The translations under genes and the position numbers were made by a program. This document shows, in pieces, positions 53,396 through 64,000 of a stretch of DNA of 64,000 nt (positions within the stretch are counted from its first letter, which is position 1; every line of letters begins with the position of its first letter). This DNA comes from Macrostomum hystrix (lineage: Eukaryota; Platyhelminthes; Macrostomidae), in the NCBI GenBank assembly GCA_950097015.1, contig CATNEN010000007.1, positions 13,231,001-13,295,000 of the forward strand. Direction: 5' to 3'. The notes under the pieces were generated by a model. The model searched no databases and was not told the origin of the DNA. It saw nothing but the letters and a program-made list of their open reading frames with translations.

Positions 53396-56300
53396 CCCTA
53401 TTATTATTAGTGACGAGCGGTACAAAAAGCAAAGCACGCAGCAGGGGAGGCGAAAACGCAAAGCGGCTTTCAGCCTCTAGGCATTTAACTTATGAATGTA
53501 CATATGAAGGTACATATAAAGTTACTCAGGATACTCCGGAAATTGTAAAATACGAGTATTGCATGATCTGAGCTGTTAGCGGGCGGTGGGGGGCACTACG
53601 AGCACAGCGTTTTCTGAACTTTTAAGTGACTAGAGTTATTATTTTCTTTTTCTTCCCTGTGAGCTTTTTATCAACATCGCTCACCATACTCTCATTTTCT
53701 GCAATTGCCTTTGTTTCTTTCTCGGTATCCATTCAAGCTTCGTCCCATTAAGTCTTATTAACCCACCCATTTTGCGTCTCCCTTTCCAGCCGCTTCCTGC
53801 CGCCTTCCGCCGCTTGAATGCTGGGTTGCCTCCGAAGAGACGCGGCCTGCCAGCCATGAAATCGGCTGGTGAGAAGAGCACATTTCTGATCAGCTCTCGA
53901 GGCACATAATTAATGACCATGAGCCGCGGCCTTTGTGGTATGATAATGCTACGTAGCGACACCCGAAGCTGCAGTTTTATGACCTGCCAGCGGTCAGTCG
54001 TGCTTCTACTTCCCTTTCCTTCAAAGTGAATTAAAATTCTTTGCTCACGGTCTGAAAAGCCCAGGCGGAGGAACGTGGGAGGACATACAAAATTCGCCTC
54101 CTTCTTGGGTCTCAAAGAGGCAACTAAACAGTGATTTTGTGCATATTTGCGCCACAACATATTTTGCTGACGGTAAGGGATGATCTCCATGCAACTTTGA
54201 AATTGCAGAGCAACTCTGCTCTCCAACGCATTCTAAACCCAAAACTCCGAAACATTGGAGCGACGCTAGTATATCAAAGGAGTAAACGGAGCGATGATGC
54301 CCACATGAGGGCAAAGGAGCCGGTTTATTAGCGGATCAGCCTGCGGCTGAAAGTTTCAATTAGTATAGTGGCAGCGTAGCAGAAAACTATTCTGCTAGCG
54401 TGGTCCGCCAATGCCAATAAATCACTGAGGCCTCCTGCATCCTGCAGAAGGGCTTATATAAATTGGTTCCGCTCAGGACGGAGTGCCCTACGGCTTAGAT
54501 ATTTGCCACCGATGCTTATTACACCGGCTCGATGTGCTACAACTGATTCCCGGACTGTTGGCAGCTCAGATCACCCCGACAGCAATCAGGCTTCGCTGTA
54601 ATGTTCCCATCGGAGCGAAGGAAAAGAAGCCTCCTCAGCACAGTGAACAGTCTGGCTCGTCAGTTGATAATTAATCAGCGTGGCCTGCTCCGCCCCAGAG
54701 GGCCCTGCTTTTATCAGAGTTCCACTTCTGGCCAAACAGATCCCTCACAATTGCGTAAGTCAATAGGGTGCTGATTTTTATTCTATTTGTTTAAACGTTT
54801 CGCCTACTATAAAAACGAAAACACGAAAGAAAATAAAAGCTGCATTGATAAAAATGCAAAATAAAGGTAAAAGTAAAAAGGGATAATAGCATTTTTAGGA
54901 AACTTTTTCGATTTTAATGATGCTATACGAATATATTATATTTTTTGAGGCGGCGCACATACGCTCGTACTCAACTCTGACCCCAGGACAGTTGCTGATA
55001 TACCTTGCAAGTGTTTCTGTTAGCTCTCTATTGTCTTGCACCATTTAGCGCGAGTAGAATGCTTTGTCCTGGGGTGTTAGATATGATATTTTCGTGTCCA
55101 TGTTTGTGATTTCTCTTATATATTAGTGAACTGCAAATGATAATGCAATGAGGATGCAAGTCAAAAATAAAAAATAAACTATAAACCTCAAAAAGTTCAT
55201 AATCTTGATTCATTGCGTAATTTTGTTTCGATGGATCCTGAGTGTCATCTCTTTAACAAAGTTGTCAGGGTTCAGAACTTTTTGCATATGCGAGCTTAGT
55301 GACTTATAAAGCACAAAACCCAGATGATTACTGATGACTCACGCTTTTCCATTCAGTATCGCCTTACGATACTCGGGTCCTCTGCGGCCGCTCGCCTATC
55401 TTCCTCCGCGCTTCGACATCCCAAGTTGGGTTCTTAAAATTGCAGCTCAGATTAAGACTGACCTCACTGAAAGCTGTAAAGACTAAAATTCGGCATCTGA
55501 TGTGAAGACCACCCGCGTTTCGTTATTGGCACATGAATCTAAATGGTTCGGAAAACACACACATGCAGACCAGCGAGACGAGAATAAACCACAGAGGCAA
55601 GTACATGGGGAGCAGAAGGCAGGAAAAGGACAGAGTTGAATCGTACACTTATACCATGCCAGCCACCTCTCCGATGTCTCATCATTGGCTCTGCGGGTCC
55701 GACCATTTGCAAGCAAGAAACTGAATCCCTGAGATTTCCCAGCTGCTAAGAGAGAAAAAATGTAGCATATTGCAGCTTCTCTTGTGCTCGGCTGGCTGAA
55801 CAGATAAGCGCCAAGACTCTGCGGGTGGCACCGGCTCGGGACAGGGCATCATACGCCCAATTAACGGAATTCATTAATAGGACGAGGTACGGCATTGCTT
55901 AGCGACTTCGGAGTTGATCCTGTAGCAGCTGTTGCCACCCGCTTAAATGAGACTGGGTGTGGAGCTCTCTTAAAGTGTTGGAGGACTTGAATGAGAAGGA
56001 AAAGAGGCAATACAGTCTCATATGCCGGCTCGCAAAGAAGCAAAGGAATGAAAGATGTCACGTCATCTAGGGACTTTCTGATTAACCATTTGCAGTGACC
56101 TTTAGGTCTTTTGTTAACAAGCCAAAGAGTGCAGTAAGCGCTGAAGAAGATTTCATTTTTGCTAGCGCTGGTAATGCGGGCGCGTGTTGAGGAACACATG
56201 AGGTGGACATCGGCACTATCTGAGCTCGTCAAAACCGGCTGCGTGCACCCTTGTTCAGAATGGCGGGTAGCTAGATTAAGCGCACAAGGAACAAGCTCGC

Positions 56301-56580
56301 AATTCACACATCCTTTCGAAAAATTCGGAATAAGAGCGCAAATAATGTGTCCGAATTCGGAAAAAGCGCACAGTTAATTTTACACAGTCCGGAACAGGCG
56401 CGCAGAAATTCTGATCAATATCGACACGCAGGTGTTTTTGCATGATTCTGAACAATCGCCCAGACCATTTCCATTCTCGTGAACTTGAATTCTCAGGGCT
56501 CTCACTCACTCACCCGTTCTCAGCACAGCCCTATTTCTACTCAAGCTATAGTGCAGCTAGCTAGCCTGGCTCTTTCAGAA
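53396..56580. other. No gene recognised
   Basis: A minus-strand 181-codon frame (53681-54226, with FLRLGFSDREQRILIHFEG) and a 148-codon frame (55861-56307) have no recognisable family. Between 56310 and 56420 there are scattered GCGC and TTCGGAATAAG motifs in inverted orientation to the array at 57110. Confidence 0.4.
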
Positions 56581-56589
56581 TATAGAGAG

Positions 56590-56725
56590 GATAGTGCTGC
56601 CTATCAGGCAGATGTACCAGGAGCTCCAGCCGGCCACGAACCAGCAGCTCCAGCCGGCCACGTACCAAGGAGCTGCATCCGGCCAAGTACCAGGGGCTGC
56701 ATCCGGCCTATAGCAGGACCTACAT
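56590..56725 (+). repeat. Short CCGGCC-rich degenerate repeat, about 4 copies
   Basis: Units with GTACCAGGAGCT...CCAGCCGGCCAC recur about every 27-30 bp, increasingly diverged toward 56725. Confidence 0.7.
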
Positions 56726-56840
56726 ACCAGCATCCATAGCCGAGAAATTCTCTGTTAAAATTTATTTTAACTTTCTTTACCTTCCAACACTTTCTGCCCT
56801 ATTTTTGTTCCCAGGGATGCAGCTAGCGTGCTGAATCCCT

Positions 56841-56863
56841 TCAGCCGGAAAACGCTACGCCCT
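56841..56863. repeat. 23-bp direct repeat, left copy
   Basis: Contains CCGGAAAACGCTACGCCCT, identical to the copy at 58787-58809; the pair brackets the 51-bp array. Confidence 0.9.
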
Positions 56864-57109
56864 AAAGTCAGTTAAAAGTCCGTTCAACTGACTTTTTAAC
56901 TTGTTTTAAATTTGACCTAACGCTAGTGACAAAATGTACGAGGGTAATCCAGGTTCGAAGCTGTTTTTGCTCGAAGCGCTCTAAATTGTTGCTTGCGCGC
57001 TTATTCCAGTTTTTTCACAATACCATGCGCATGTTGCAGTATTCATGAATATCGAGGCGCAGTTATTCCTGTATTGTTCCGAAATTGTGCGCGCCAAATC
57101 AAACATTTT

Positions 57110-58500
57110 TCTTGCGCTCCTGCCCCATGCGCGCTTATTCCGAAGTGAGCATAAAAGTACATGTGCGCTTCTGCTCCATGCGCGCTTATTCCGAAGTGAG
57201 CATAAAAATACATGTACGCTTCTGCCCCATGCGCGCTTATTCCGAAGTGAGCATAAAAGTACATGTGCGCTTCTGCTCCATGCGCGCTTATTCCGGAGTG
57301 AGCATAAAAATACATGTGCGCTTCTGCTCCATGCGCGCTTATTCCGAAGTGAGCATAAAAGTACATGTGCGCTTCTGCTCCATGGGCGCTTATTCCGAAG
57401 TGAGCATAAAAGTACATGTGCGCTCGTGTTCCATGCGCGCTTATTCCGGAGTGAACATAATAATACATGTGCGCTTCTGCTCCATGCGCGCTTATTCCGG
57501 AGTGAACATAAAAATACATGTGCGCTTCTGCCCCATGCGCGCTTATTCCGAAATGAGCATAAAAATACATGTGCGCTTCTGCTCCATGCGCGCTTATTCC
57601 GAAATGAGCATAAAAATACATCTGCGCTTCTGCTCCATGCGCGCTTATTCCGGAGTGAACATAAAAATACATGTGCGCTTCTGCCCCATGCGCGCTTATT
57701 CCGGAGTGAGCATAAAAGTACATGTGCGCTCGTGTTCCATGCGCGCTTATTCCGGAGTGAACATAAAAATACATGTGCGCTTCTGCCCCATGCGCGCTTA
57801 TTCCGAAATGAGCATAAAAGTACATGTGCGCTTCTGCTCCATGCGCGCTTATTCCGAAATGAGCATAAAAATACATGTGCGCTTCTGCTCCATGCGCGCT
57901 TATTCCGGAGTGAACATAGAAATACATGTGCGCTTCTGCCCCATGCGCGCTTATTCCGGAGTGAACATAAAAATACATGTGCGCTTCTGCTCCATGCGCG
58001 CTTATTCCGAAATGAGCATAAAAATACATGTGCGCTTCTGCTCCATGCGCGCTTATTCCGGAGTGAACATAAAAATACATGTGCGCTTCTGCTCCATGCG
58101 CGCTTATTCCGAAATGAGCATAAAAATACATGTGCGCTTCTGCTCCATGGGCGCTTATTCCGGAGTGAACATAAAAATACATGTGCGCTTCTGCTCAATG
58201 CGCGCTTATTCCGGAGTGAACATAAAAATACATGTGCGCTTCTGCTCCATGCGCGCTTATTCCGGAGTGAACATAAAAATACATGTGCGCTTCTGCCCCA
58301 TGCGCGCTTATTCGGAAATGAGCATAAAAATACATGTGCGCTTCTGCTCCATGCGCGCTTATTCCGAAGTGAGCATAAAAGTACATGTGCGCTTCTGCTC
58401 CATGGGCGCTTATTCCGAAGTGAGCATAAAAGTACATGTGCGCTCGTGTTCCATGCGCGCTTATTCCGGAGTGAACATAAAAATACATGTGCTAGCGCGT
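57110..58500 (+). repeat. 51-bp minisatellite, about 27 copies
   Basis: The unit contains CATGCGCGCTTATTCCGGAG and TGAACATAAAAATACATGTG. As 51 is divisible by three, long stop-free frames run on both strands with 17-residue repeats. Decayed units extend left to about 56980. Confidence 0.93.
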
Positions 58501-59380
58501 TGCTAGGACGCTCATGTGCTAGGACGCTAGAGCGCTCCGCACAGATCTAGCCGACACAGGCCACTTTAAATGCTGATTCACATTGACTGCAGTCGGCAAT
58601 TAGATTTTCATTTTTAAGAGGATATTATCAGTAAATCAGATAAATATAGGCAAGTCAGCTGCTAAATTCTATAAATAATTTTAGCTAGTGATCTACACGA
58701 TTACAGATATTGTGTACTCGACTTAATTATAAGCTTACGGCCCCCACTTATGAGCTGTTGCGACGGCAAAGCTGTTGTTAATAAGTCAGCCGGAAAACGC
58801 TACGCCCTGACTTACAGCTCCTCGGCCTAGCGGAGACAGTGGCGCCTTGGCGCTTGTTCTATTCCCTAACCCTCAGCCATTGCCGGATTGCGAAGTCCGC
58901 CGTATCAGCAAGTTGCGTCGAGTCCAGTGCCCGCTCAGAGAAGCTAAAAGAAGACAGTGGGAAGGGCTCCGGACTGGTTTTAGGAACATCCGTTGGGAAA
59001 ACCCAAATAACACTGGTGGCCAAGTCCTGGCGGCGAGAATCGTTACTGTGTTGTAAAATGCAGCACTCTCCTATAAACTGAAACTGCCGACAGACTTCAA
59101 ACCCTTGTGGTATCAAAAGTGCATTCCTCAGCGCTTCAATTCTCAGGACTTTAAAGTTCGCATTATGTACTACTTAGGGACTCATCGACAAGCACTTAAG
59201 ATCGATCTGCGGTGCAATATTGTCAGACTGGCCGACTTACACGCATTAAATTGGAACAGCGCTCTGTGGATAAATTCCTGATTCCAACTTAGAAAACTAG
59301 TAGCGAATCACCTTTCCATAACTAAATCTCTCTTTGAATGAATACTCAATGACTGAGCACTACTTTAATTGTCTTTCTTG
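58501..59380. other. No gene recognised
   Basis: Contains the right copy of the 23-bp direct repeat (58787-58809). A small plus-strand frame at 58847-59056 (LREAKRRQWEGLRTGF) is unidentified. Confidence 0.4.
58787..58809. repeat. 23-bp direct repeat, right copy
   Basis: Identical to 56841-56863. Confidence 0.9.
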
Positions 59381-59880
59381 TCCCCTATAGGATCATTTGC
59401 ACTCTTCTTGACTTTCTTGTCCCCTCTTGGATCATTTGCACTCTTCTTGACTTTCTTGTTCCCTCTAGGATCATTTGCACTCTTCTTGACTTTCTTGTTC
59501 TCTCTAGGATCATTTGCACTCTTCTTGACTTTCTTGTCCCCTCTTGGATCATTTGCACTCTTCTTGACTTTCTTGCTCCCTCTAGGATCATTTGCACTCT
59601 TCTTGACTTTCTTGTCCCCTCTAGGATCATTTGCACTCTTCTTGACTTTCTTGTCCCCTCTAGGATCATTTGCACTCTTATTGACTTTCTTGTCCCCTCT
59701 AGGATCATTTGCACTCTTCTTGACTTTCTTGTCCCCTCTAGGATCATTTGCACTCTTCTTGGCTTTCTTGTCCCCTCTAGGATAATTTGCACTCTTCTTG
59801 ACTTTCTTGTTCCCTCTAGGATTATTTGCACTCTTCTTGACTTTCTTGTCCCCTCTCTTGTTAATTTGCACTCTTCTAAT
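59380..59880. repeat. 39-bp minisatellite, about 12 copies
   Basis: The plus-strand unit contains GACTTTCTTGTCCCCTCTAG followed by GATCATTTGCACTCTTC, again a pyrimidine tract ending in TAG. The minus strand reads as a Lys-rich 13-residue repeat (RGDKKVKKSANDP) for 188 codons from an ATG at 59931. No evidence that it is a gene. Confidence 0.92.
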
Positions 59881-60485
59881 TCTATTCCCCTTGATGACCA
59901 GATTATACATTCGGTTTTCTGGGTTATTCAATTGCCAGAAGTAAGATTTACTTACGCTAAAAGGCCTAAGTCAGATTGATCAGAATCGCATTAACATTTT
60001 ATTCATTCGGAGAAACAAACTTATTATCCACCAATAATTTCTCGATGCTCATTACTGCAATAATTTTAGTGAAATCTGACGTTAACAAAAGGCACAAAGG
60101 TAGAGTCAGGGCTAAAGCTTTGCGTCAGCAATAAAATTAAAACCGAGCGCAAACATTCGACATGACTCGCGGATCAGCTAGGCAGGTCTGGTCTTTTAGA
60201 ATCGGTAGAGCTTAGAAATACGCTCGTACATCACCAGGTCCGACTTCGTAAAAAATAGGCCTGAGTTTTGATCGGTGATAAAGTGGGCAAGTGAAAGTTT
60301 ATTAGTATTAAGAATGAAATTGATCGCACGATCGCATTTATATAGTTCTGAATAAATTCTCTGTATCTGTATGGTATAACCATAGCTACTCAAAAAGTAT
60401 AGTTTCCTAGAGTACTCGTAGTTTGCTAGCTTGCACAGCCAAGAGAAATCAAGCTATTAAAAATAGAAACTGCTTGTGTACGAGT

Positions 60486-60585
60486 AGAATGACTGGGGAT
60501 AGACAGAGGTGGGGTAGAATGACTGGGGAGAGACAGAGGTGGGGTAGAATGACTGGGGAGAGACAGAGGTGGGGTAGAATGACTC
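60486..60585 (+). repeat. 30-bp tandem repeat, about 3 copies
   Basis: Unit GACTGGGGAGAGACAGAGGT followed by GGGGTAGAAT. Confidence 0.9.
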
Positions 60586-61928
60586 GTATGAGCTGTTGCG
60601 TTCTAATTAACACAAGAGTTTTGTTGATTGAAGTTTCAAGCTCAGAGACACACGTCTGGCTCACATTATATTTATAGAGATCAACTCCAATTTGCACATT
60701 GCATTGACAAATCTATACGCAATCAACTCATTCTAGTCTGAGTGCAGTATACGCCCATGCACGCATTCAATATGGTTAATTGTCAGTTCATTGCACAAGC
60801 ATGGTCAATCACAACACGAGCTATATTGTAAAATCTTCAAGCTGCATAACGATCACAAAAACCCAGTCCAAGAGCCAGTCCTAGAGTTGTGGCGACTTAT
60901 CATTCAAACTAACTAACTAGTCAATCGGTCTACAAAAATGTTAGATTTGAAAGCATCAGAAATGTAATGTAAATTGCGGAATGATAATATAGAATCTGTG
61001 CCCCAGGTTGGAGAAGCCGCACTGAGAATAGGTAGCGATTATCATGGACCTACCCTGCAGAATCAAGGAGATACTAAGTGACGACAACTAAAACTGACCC
61101 AGCTGTTCCATGCCCACTAATTCTGTACCAGGGCTAGGCAGGTACGTTAAATGCTCTGATTTGAAAGTTCATTATTTAAACACGCTGACAGATGTCCATG
61201 CGTTCTCAATCGGCTTGGACTACTTCCTGTGCCCTCTGCTCTACTCAGCTGAGCCCTTGAACATCTGCCTTCTGATTTGAAGCATTATACAAATTCAACT
61301 AAACTAAAATAATCTGGAGATACTAAATCCCTGCTCTCCTGCTGTAGGCCTGCGAGATTTTTACCTTAGCTTTGCGATTTCCTTTCCTTAGGATAAAGCG
61401 ACCCAGAGTAAAGAGCGGCCCGTTCCCATAGCAACATATGAGGAAACATCCAAAAGCAACCACCCTGATTCAACAATATTGTTGCAGGACCCAACGAATG
61501 CAGGCATTCCGAAGAAACAGAACAAACTTCATGCATAAGCAACTAAGTTAAGGATTTTTGTATTGTAATAAAGCCTGTATCTCAGCTGAAAGTCTTGCAA
61601 GAAATAGCTAACCCTCAGCTAGGCAACATTTAGAATGTTGAGCTTTTTCCTAAATTTCATGCCTTTGAAGATGAAAATTATTTTAAATTTACAGGTACTC
61701 AGGTTGACGACTCACCTCATGAATGAAACGCCCGAAAGTGTCTAATTAAACGATGGAAAAATAAAGCTCCCGTTACCGTTCCAGCTGTAATCAAAGCTGG
61801 TAACATTTCGAGCAGCAGACATAACCACTTGATGGTTTTTCTTTATGATAACTGTAAATCAAGGCAAAGAAGTTGAGAGTAAAACAAGGAAAAAAACTAA
61901 TTTCTGAAAAACTACTTAGCTAACTCAC
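60586..61928. other. No gene recognised
   Basis: Should be intronic for the minus-strand SLC28 gene, whose downstream exons were not found here or in the region down to about 58.5 kb. Confidence 0.4.
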
Positions 61929-62418
61929 CCAGTCGCTGATATGCAATGAATTCGTTAAGAAATGTCTTGACGCCGATGAGTTCAGCCACCTGCCGGCAGT
62001 CCCTAGGAGGAACACCCATGACCAGCGCAAGTGGCCAGAATACGAAGGACAGAATGAACTCAAATGTGAGCGGAAAACTCAGGCCCGCTCGGTAGCCAAG
62101 CCATGTGATGGTGGCGTTTATGAATGCAAGGATGCTAACAAAGGCAACGAGATTAGCAGCGATGCCGCCAATAATGGTCAAAGATGCGATGGCGCCCGCG
62201 CCTGCAGCTTCCACGATGCCTCCGTAGCGGTGCATTTGCAGACGCTTCACGTCCTCAACCCGCGTCTGCGACTTGCGAGTCTCTGGGTAGACCAGTTTGC
62301 TAATGGCCAGAGCGGCTGGAGCAGACATGACGCTGGCGCTCAGTAGATGTCTGGCTGGCACCCCCATGCTGATGTAGGCGGCCATGACGCCGCCAGCGAT
62401 GGTGGCGTAGCCGGGGGT
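61929..62418 (-). CDS. SLC28-family concentrative nucleoside transporter, one internal exon
   Basis: Na+- or H+-coupled nucleoside importer of the plasma membrane. The exon encodes TPGYATIAGGV, PARHLLSASVMSAPAALAIS, KLVYPETRKS, a hydrophobic segment (IIGGIAANLVAFVSILAFIN) and VAELIGVKTFLNEFIAYQ, the conserved core around transmembrane helices 7-9 of CNT proteins. Acceptor ACTCCTAG (complement at 62419) and donor GTGAGT (complement at 61923-61928); one base is carried. It covers about 163 of the roughly 600-700 residues of the family. Upstream exons lie beyond the right edge; downstream exons were not recognised. The paralogue (CNT1, 2 or 3) cannot be told. Confidence 0.9.
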
Positions 62419-64000
62419 CTAGGAGTCTAAAATCTTGGAGTCTAATATTTAGGTGGAAGCCCGGAATGCCGATCAAGTAGGTTGATGGCTTGTTATTAGG
62501 GTGCTCTGCGTGTGCTGGTAATTGCACATGCTTGAAATCTTGTGTGAACTATTGACAATGTCCATGGATCTACTCGATGGTAATATACAGCAATCTACAG
62601 TATTTTACAGTAAATAGAAGTAGAATTGGCAAGAGACAGAGACCCTTGATCGAGACCCTTGCTTGCGGTCTCAGTCCGCACATGTACGTGGATCCGTGGA
62701 GCGAAAACGATAGTGAGGTGGAAATATAAACCAGGTTGCAGTTACCCTGGAGCTTAAAACGTAAAGGGCACTCTTGTCGTCTGAGCATATTTCATAATAG
62801 TTGTAAAGCAGCCGCTAAGCTGCTTGAACCATCCATATTACGAGCTGTAGAAGCTTTTTTGCCATTCACCTATTTAATTTCTTGCGTCCGTAAACTTCCG
62901 TAAACTGTATACGAGTCAAAGGTGCATTTCGTTAAATGTTATAAAATGCTACCTTTATAGCATTCACATGTGCTATTACACTTTGTGTACATCTCACGAT
63001 CGCATTAAAAGCGTCTCATTATTTAAAATGACTACGAGCGTAGTCTTCTTAGCTACGGCAAGTTTAAAGTCCGCGTTTAGGGCTTGAGTTGTGAGCTTTG
63101 AGTTATCCAGGCTCTAAAATTCTCTACCAAAATTAGAGAATTAGTGCTTTTAAATGTGAATATATTCTAGCTCGTATTATATTTTACGCGAAGGCTCGTT
63201 CATTTTGTGTATTAGTTAGCAAATTTATTCTAGTCACTTATTCAGTATCAAGCTCGTGCTTGAATCTTGATAATTGATTTGTGTAGTTAAAATCGGAGGA
63301 GAAATTAAAGCGGAAAACGGTAGAAAAAAATTATTGCGCTGAGATACGAGTATTCTGCTCGCAATGGGAACTTGCCACAGTGAAAGTTTACGAGCGTAAA
63401 GCAATAGCTAGAACAATTTTAACAGTCAGCAGTAAAAAAGATTAAGATTATCATATGCTATGAGCATCTAATCAGTAAGCTCTAATACTTAACTTGAATA
63501 GTCGAGATTATTCACGATTACAGCTTTGTTTAGTTTTGAGTAGATCAGTTAGTAATGCGTAAGAGTGCATGCTAGTTTTATACTTGATTTTTAGGTATCA
63601 TGATTTGATTCGATAAATCAAAAGCCAAGACGACGACAGTACAGTATAATGACATTTTCTGATATATCAGATATAATGATAAGTTAGGTTTTCATCAAAA
63701 CTTTCCAGAGTTCAGTAAAAACTTGTCTATATCAATCGCAGACTAAAACTCTAGCACCAGATCAGCGTCACTATATAACAGGCCTGAAATGGTAGAGTAG
63801 GACAAAAGCTTGGTTTCCATCTAGCGGAAATTAGTATTTTTGTCTATGCCATTCAAAGTAACAAACTGACTGAGCGCAATAAATGACCTTTCGTGTTCTT
63901 GATTGCTAGCTCCTCTGCAGCGGTGGTGGATTGATTGCAACAAAAAGGTTGCGAACGTTTAGCTAATTACCAGATACGTGATAATTAAGTTTAAGGTTCT
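62419..64000. other. AT-rich, no gene recognised
   Basis: Probably intron of the SLC28 gene. No transporter exon was found on the minus strand, and no clear tandem array. Confidence 0.4.

Noticed and set aside
53681-54226. 181-codon minus-strand gene
   Set aside because: No recognisable domain; length is possible by chance and it neighbours decayed LINE sequence.
57043-58550. 400-500-codon repeat proteins on both strands
   Set aside because: 51-bp minisatellite; equal coding capacity on both strands argues against a gene.

Overview
The window is eukaryotic nuclear DNA, almost certainly from an invertebrate bilaterian. Its genes are split by GT-AG introns, intergenic DNA is AT-rich and full of tandem repeats and decayed transposons, and it has a tRNA-derived SINE. 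The SYD-1-like gene has the PDZ-C2-RhoGAP layout of invertebrates; vertebrate SYDE proteins lack the PDZ. A lophotrochozoan, perhaps a flatworm, is my best guess. That is an inference from gene style and repeat load, and no species is claimed.

Layout. 0.6-3.4 kb (-): a two-exon TNP2/CACTA-type transposase with a frameshift. 3.8-4.5 kb: a CCGG-rich patch and a duplicated (CA)n block. 4.75-25.58 kb (+): 17 exons of VWA8, a mitochondrial-type AAA+ ATPase with a C-terminal von Willebrand A domain. Every splice phase is consistent, and 1854 codons (stop included) follow the split first codon; only the 5' exon with the start and targeting peptide is missing. Most of its long introns are filled by minisatellites, and another minisatellite covers its stop codon. 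25.6-32.9 kb: intergenic, with a SINE, fold-back elements, an inverted 17-bp array and a broken Ty3/Gypsy integrase. 32.96-36.37 kb (+): DPH1, complete in three exons, the radical enzyme of diphthamide synthesis. 39.76-47.13 kb (-): four exons of a SYD-1/RhoGAP100F-like synaptic Rho GTPase-activating protein; the 3' end is not resolved. 49.8-53.4 kb (+): remnants of a non-LTR retrotransposon. 57.1-58.5 kb and 59.4-59.9 kb: two more minisatellites. 61.93-62.42 kb (-): one exon of an SLC28 concentrative nucleoside transporter.

The genes are unrelated housekeeping or neuronal genes and do not form a cluster or a pathway.

The most unusual feature is in VWA8. The tandem-repeat units in its introns repeatedly carry splice-signal-like sequence in the sense orientation: pyrimidine tract plus CAG, or GTAAGT. 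In two introns the 3' splice site actually used is itself the last, diverged unit of the array. The array at the 3' end is built from the last codons, the stop codon and the start of the 3' UTR. The arrays look like expansions of the gene's own processing signals.
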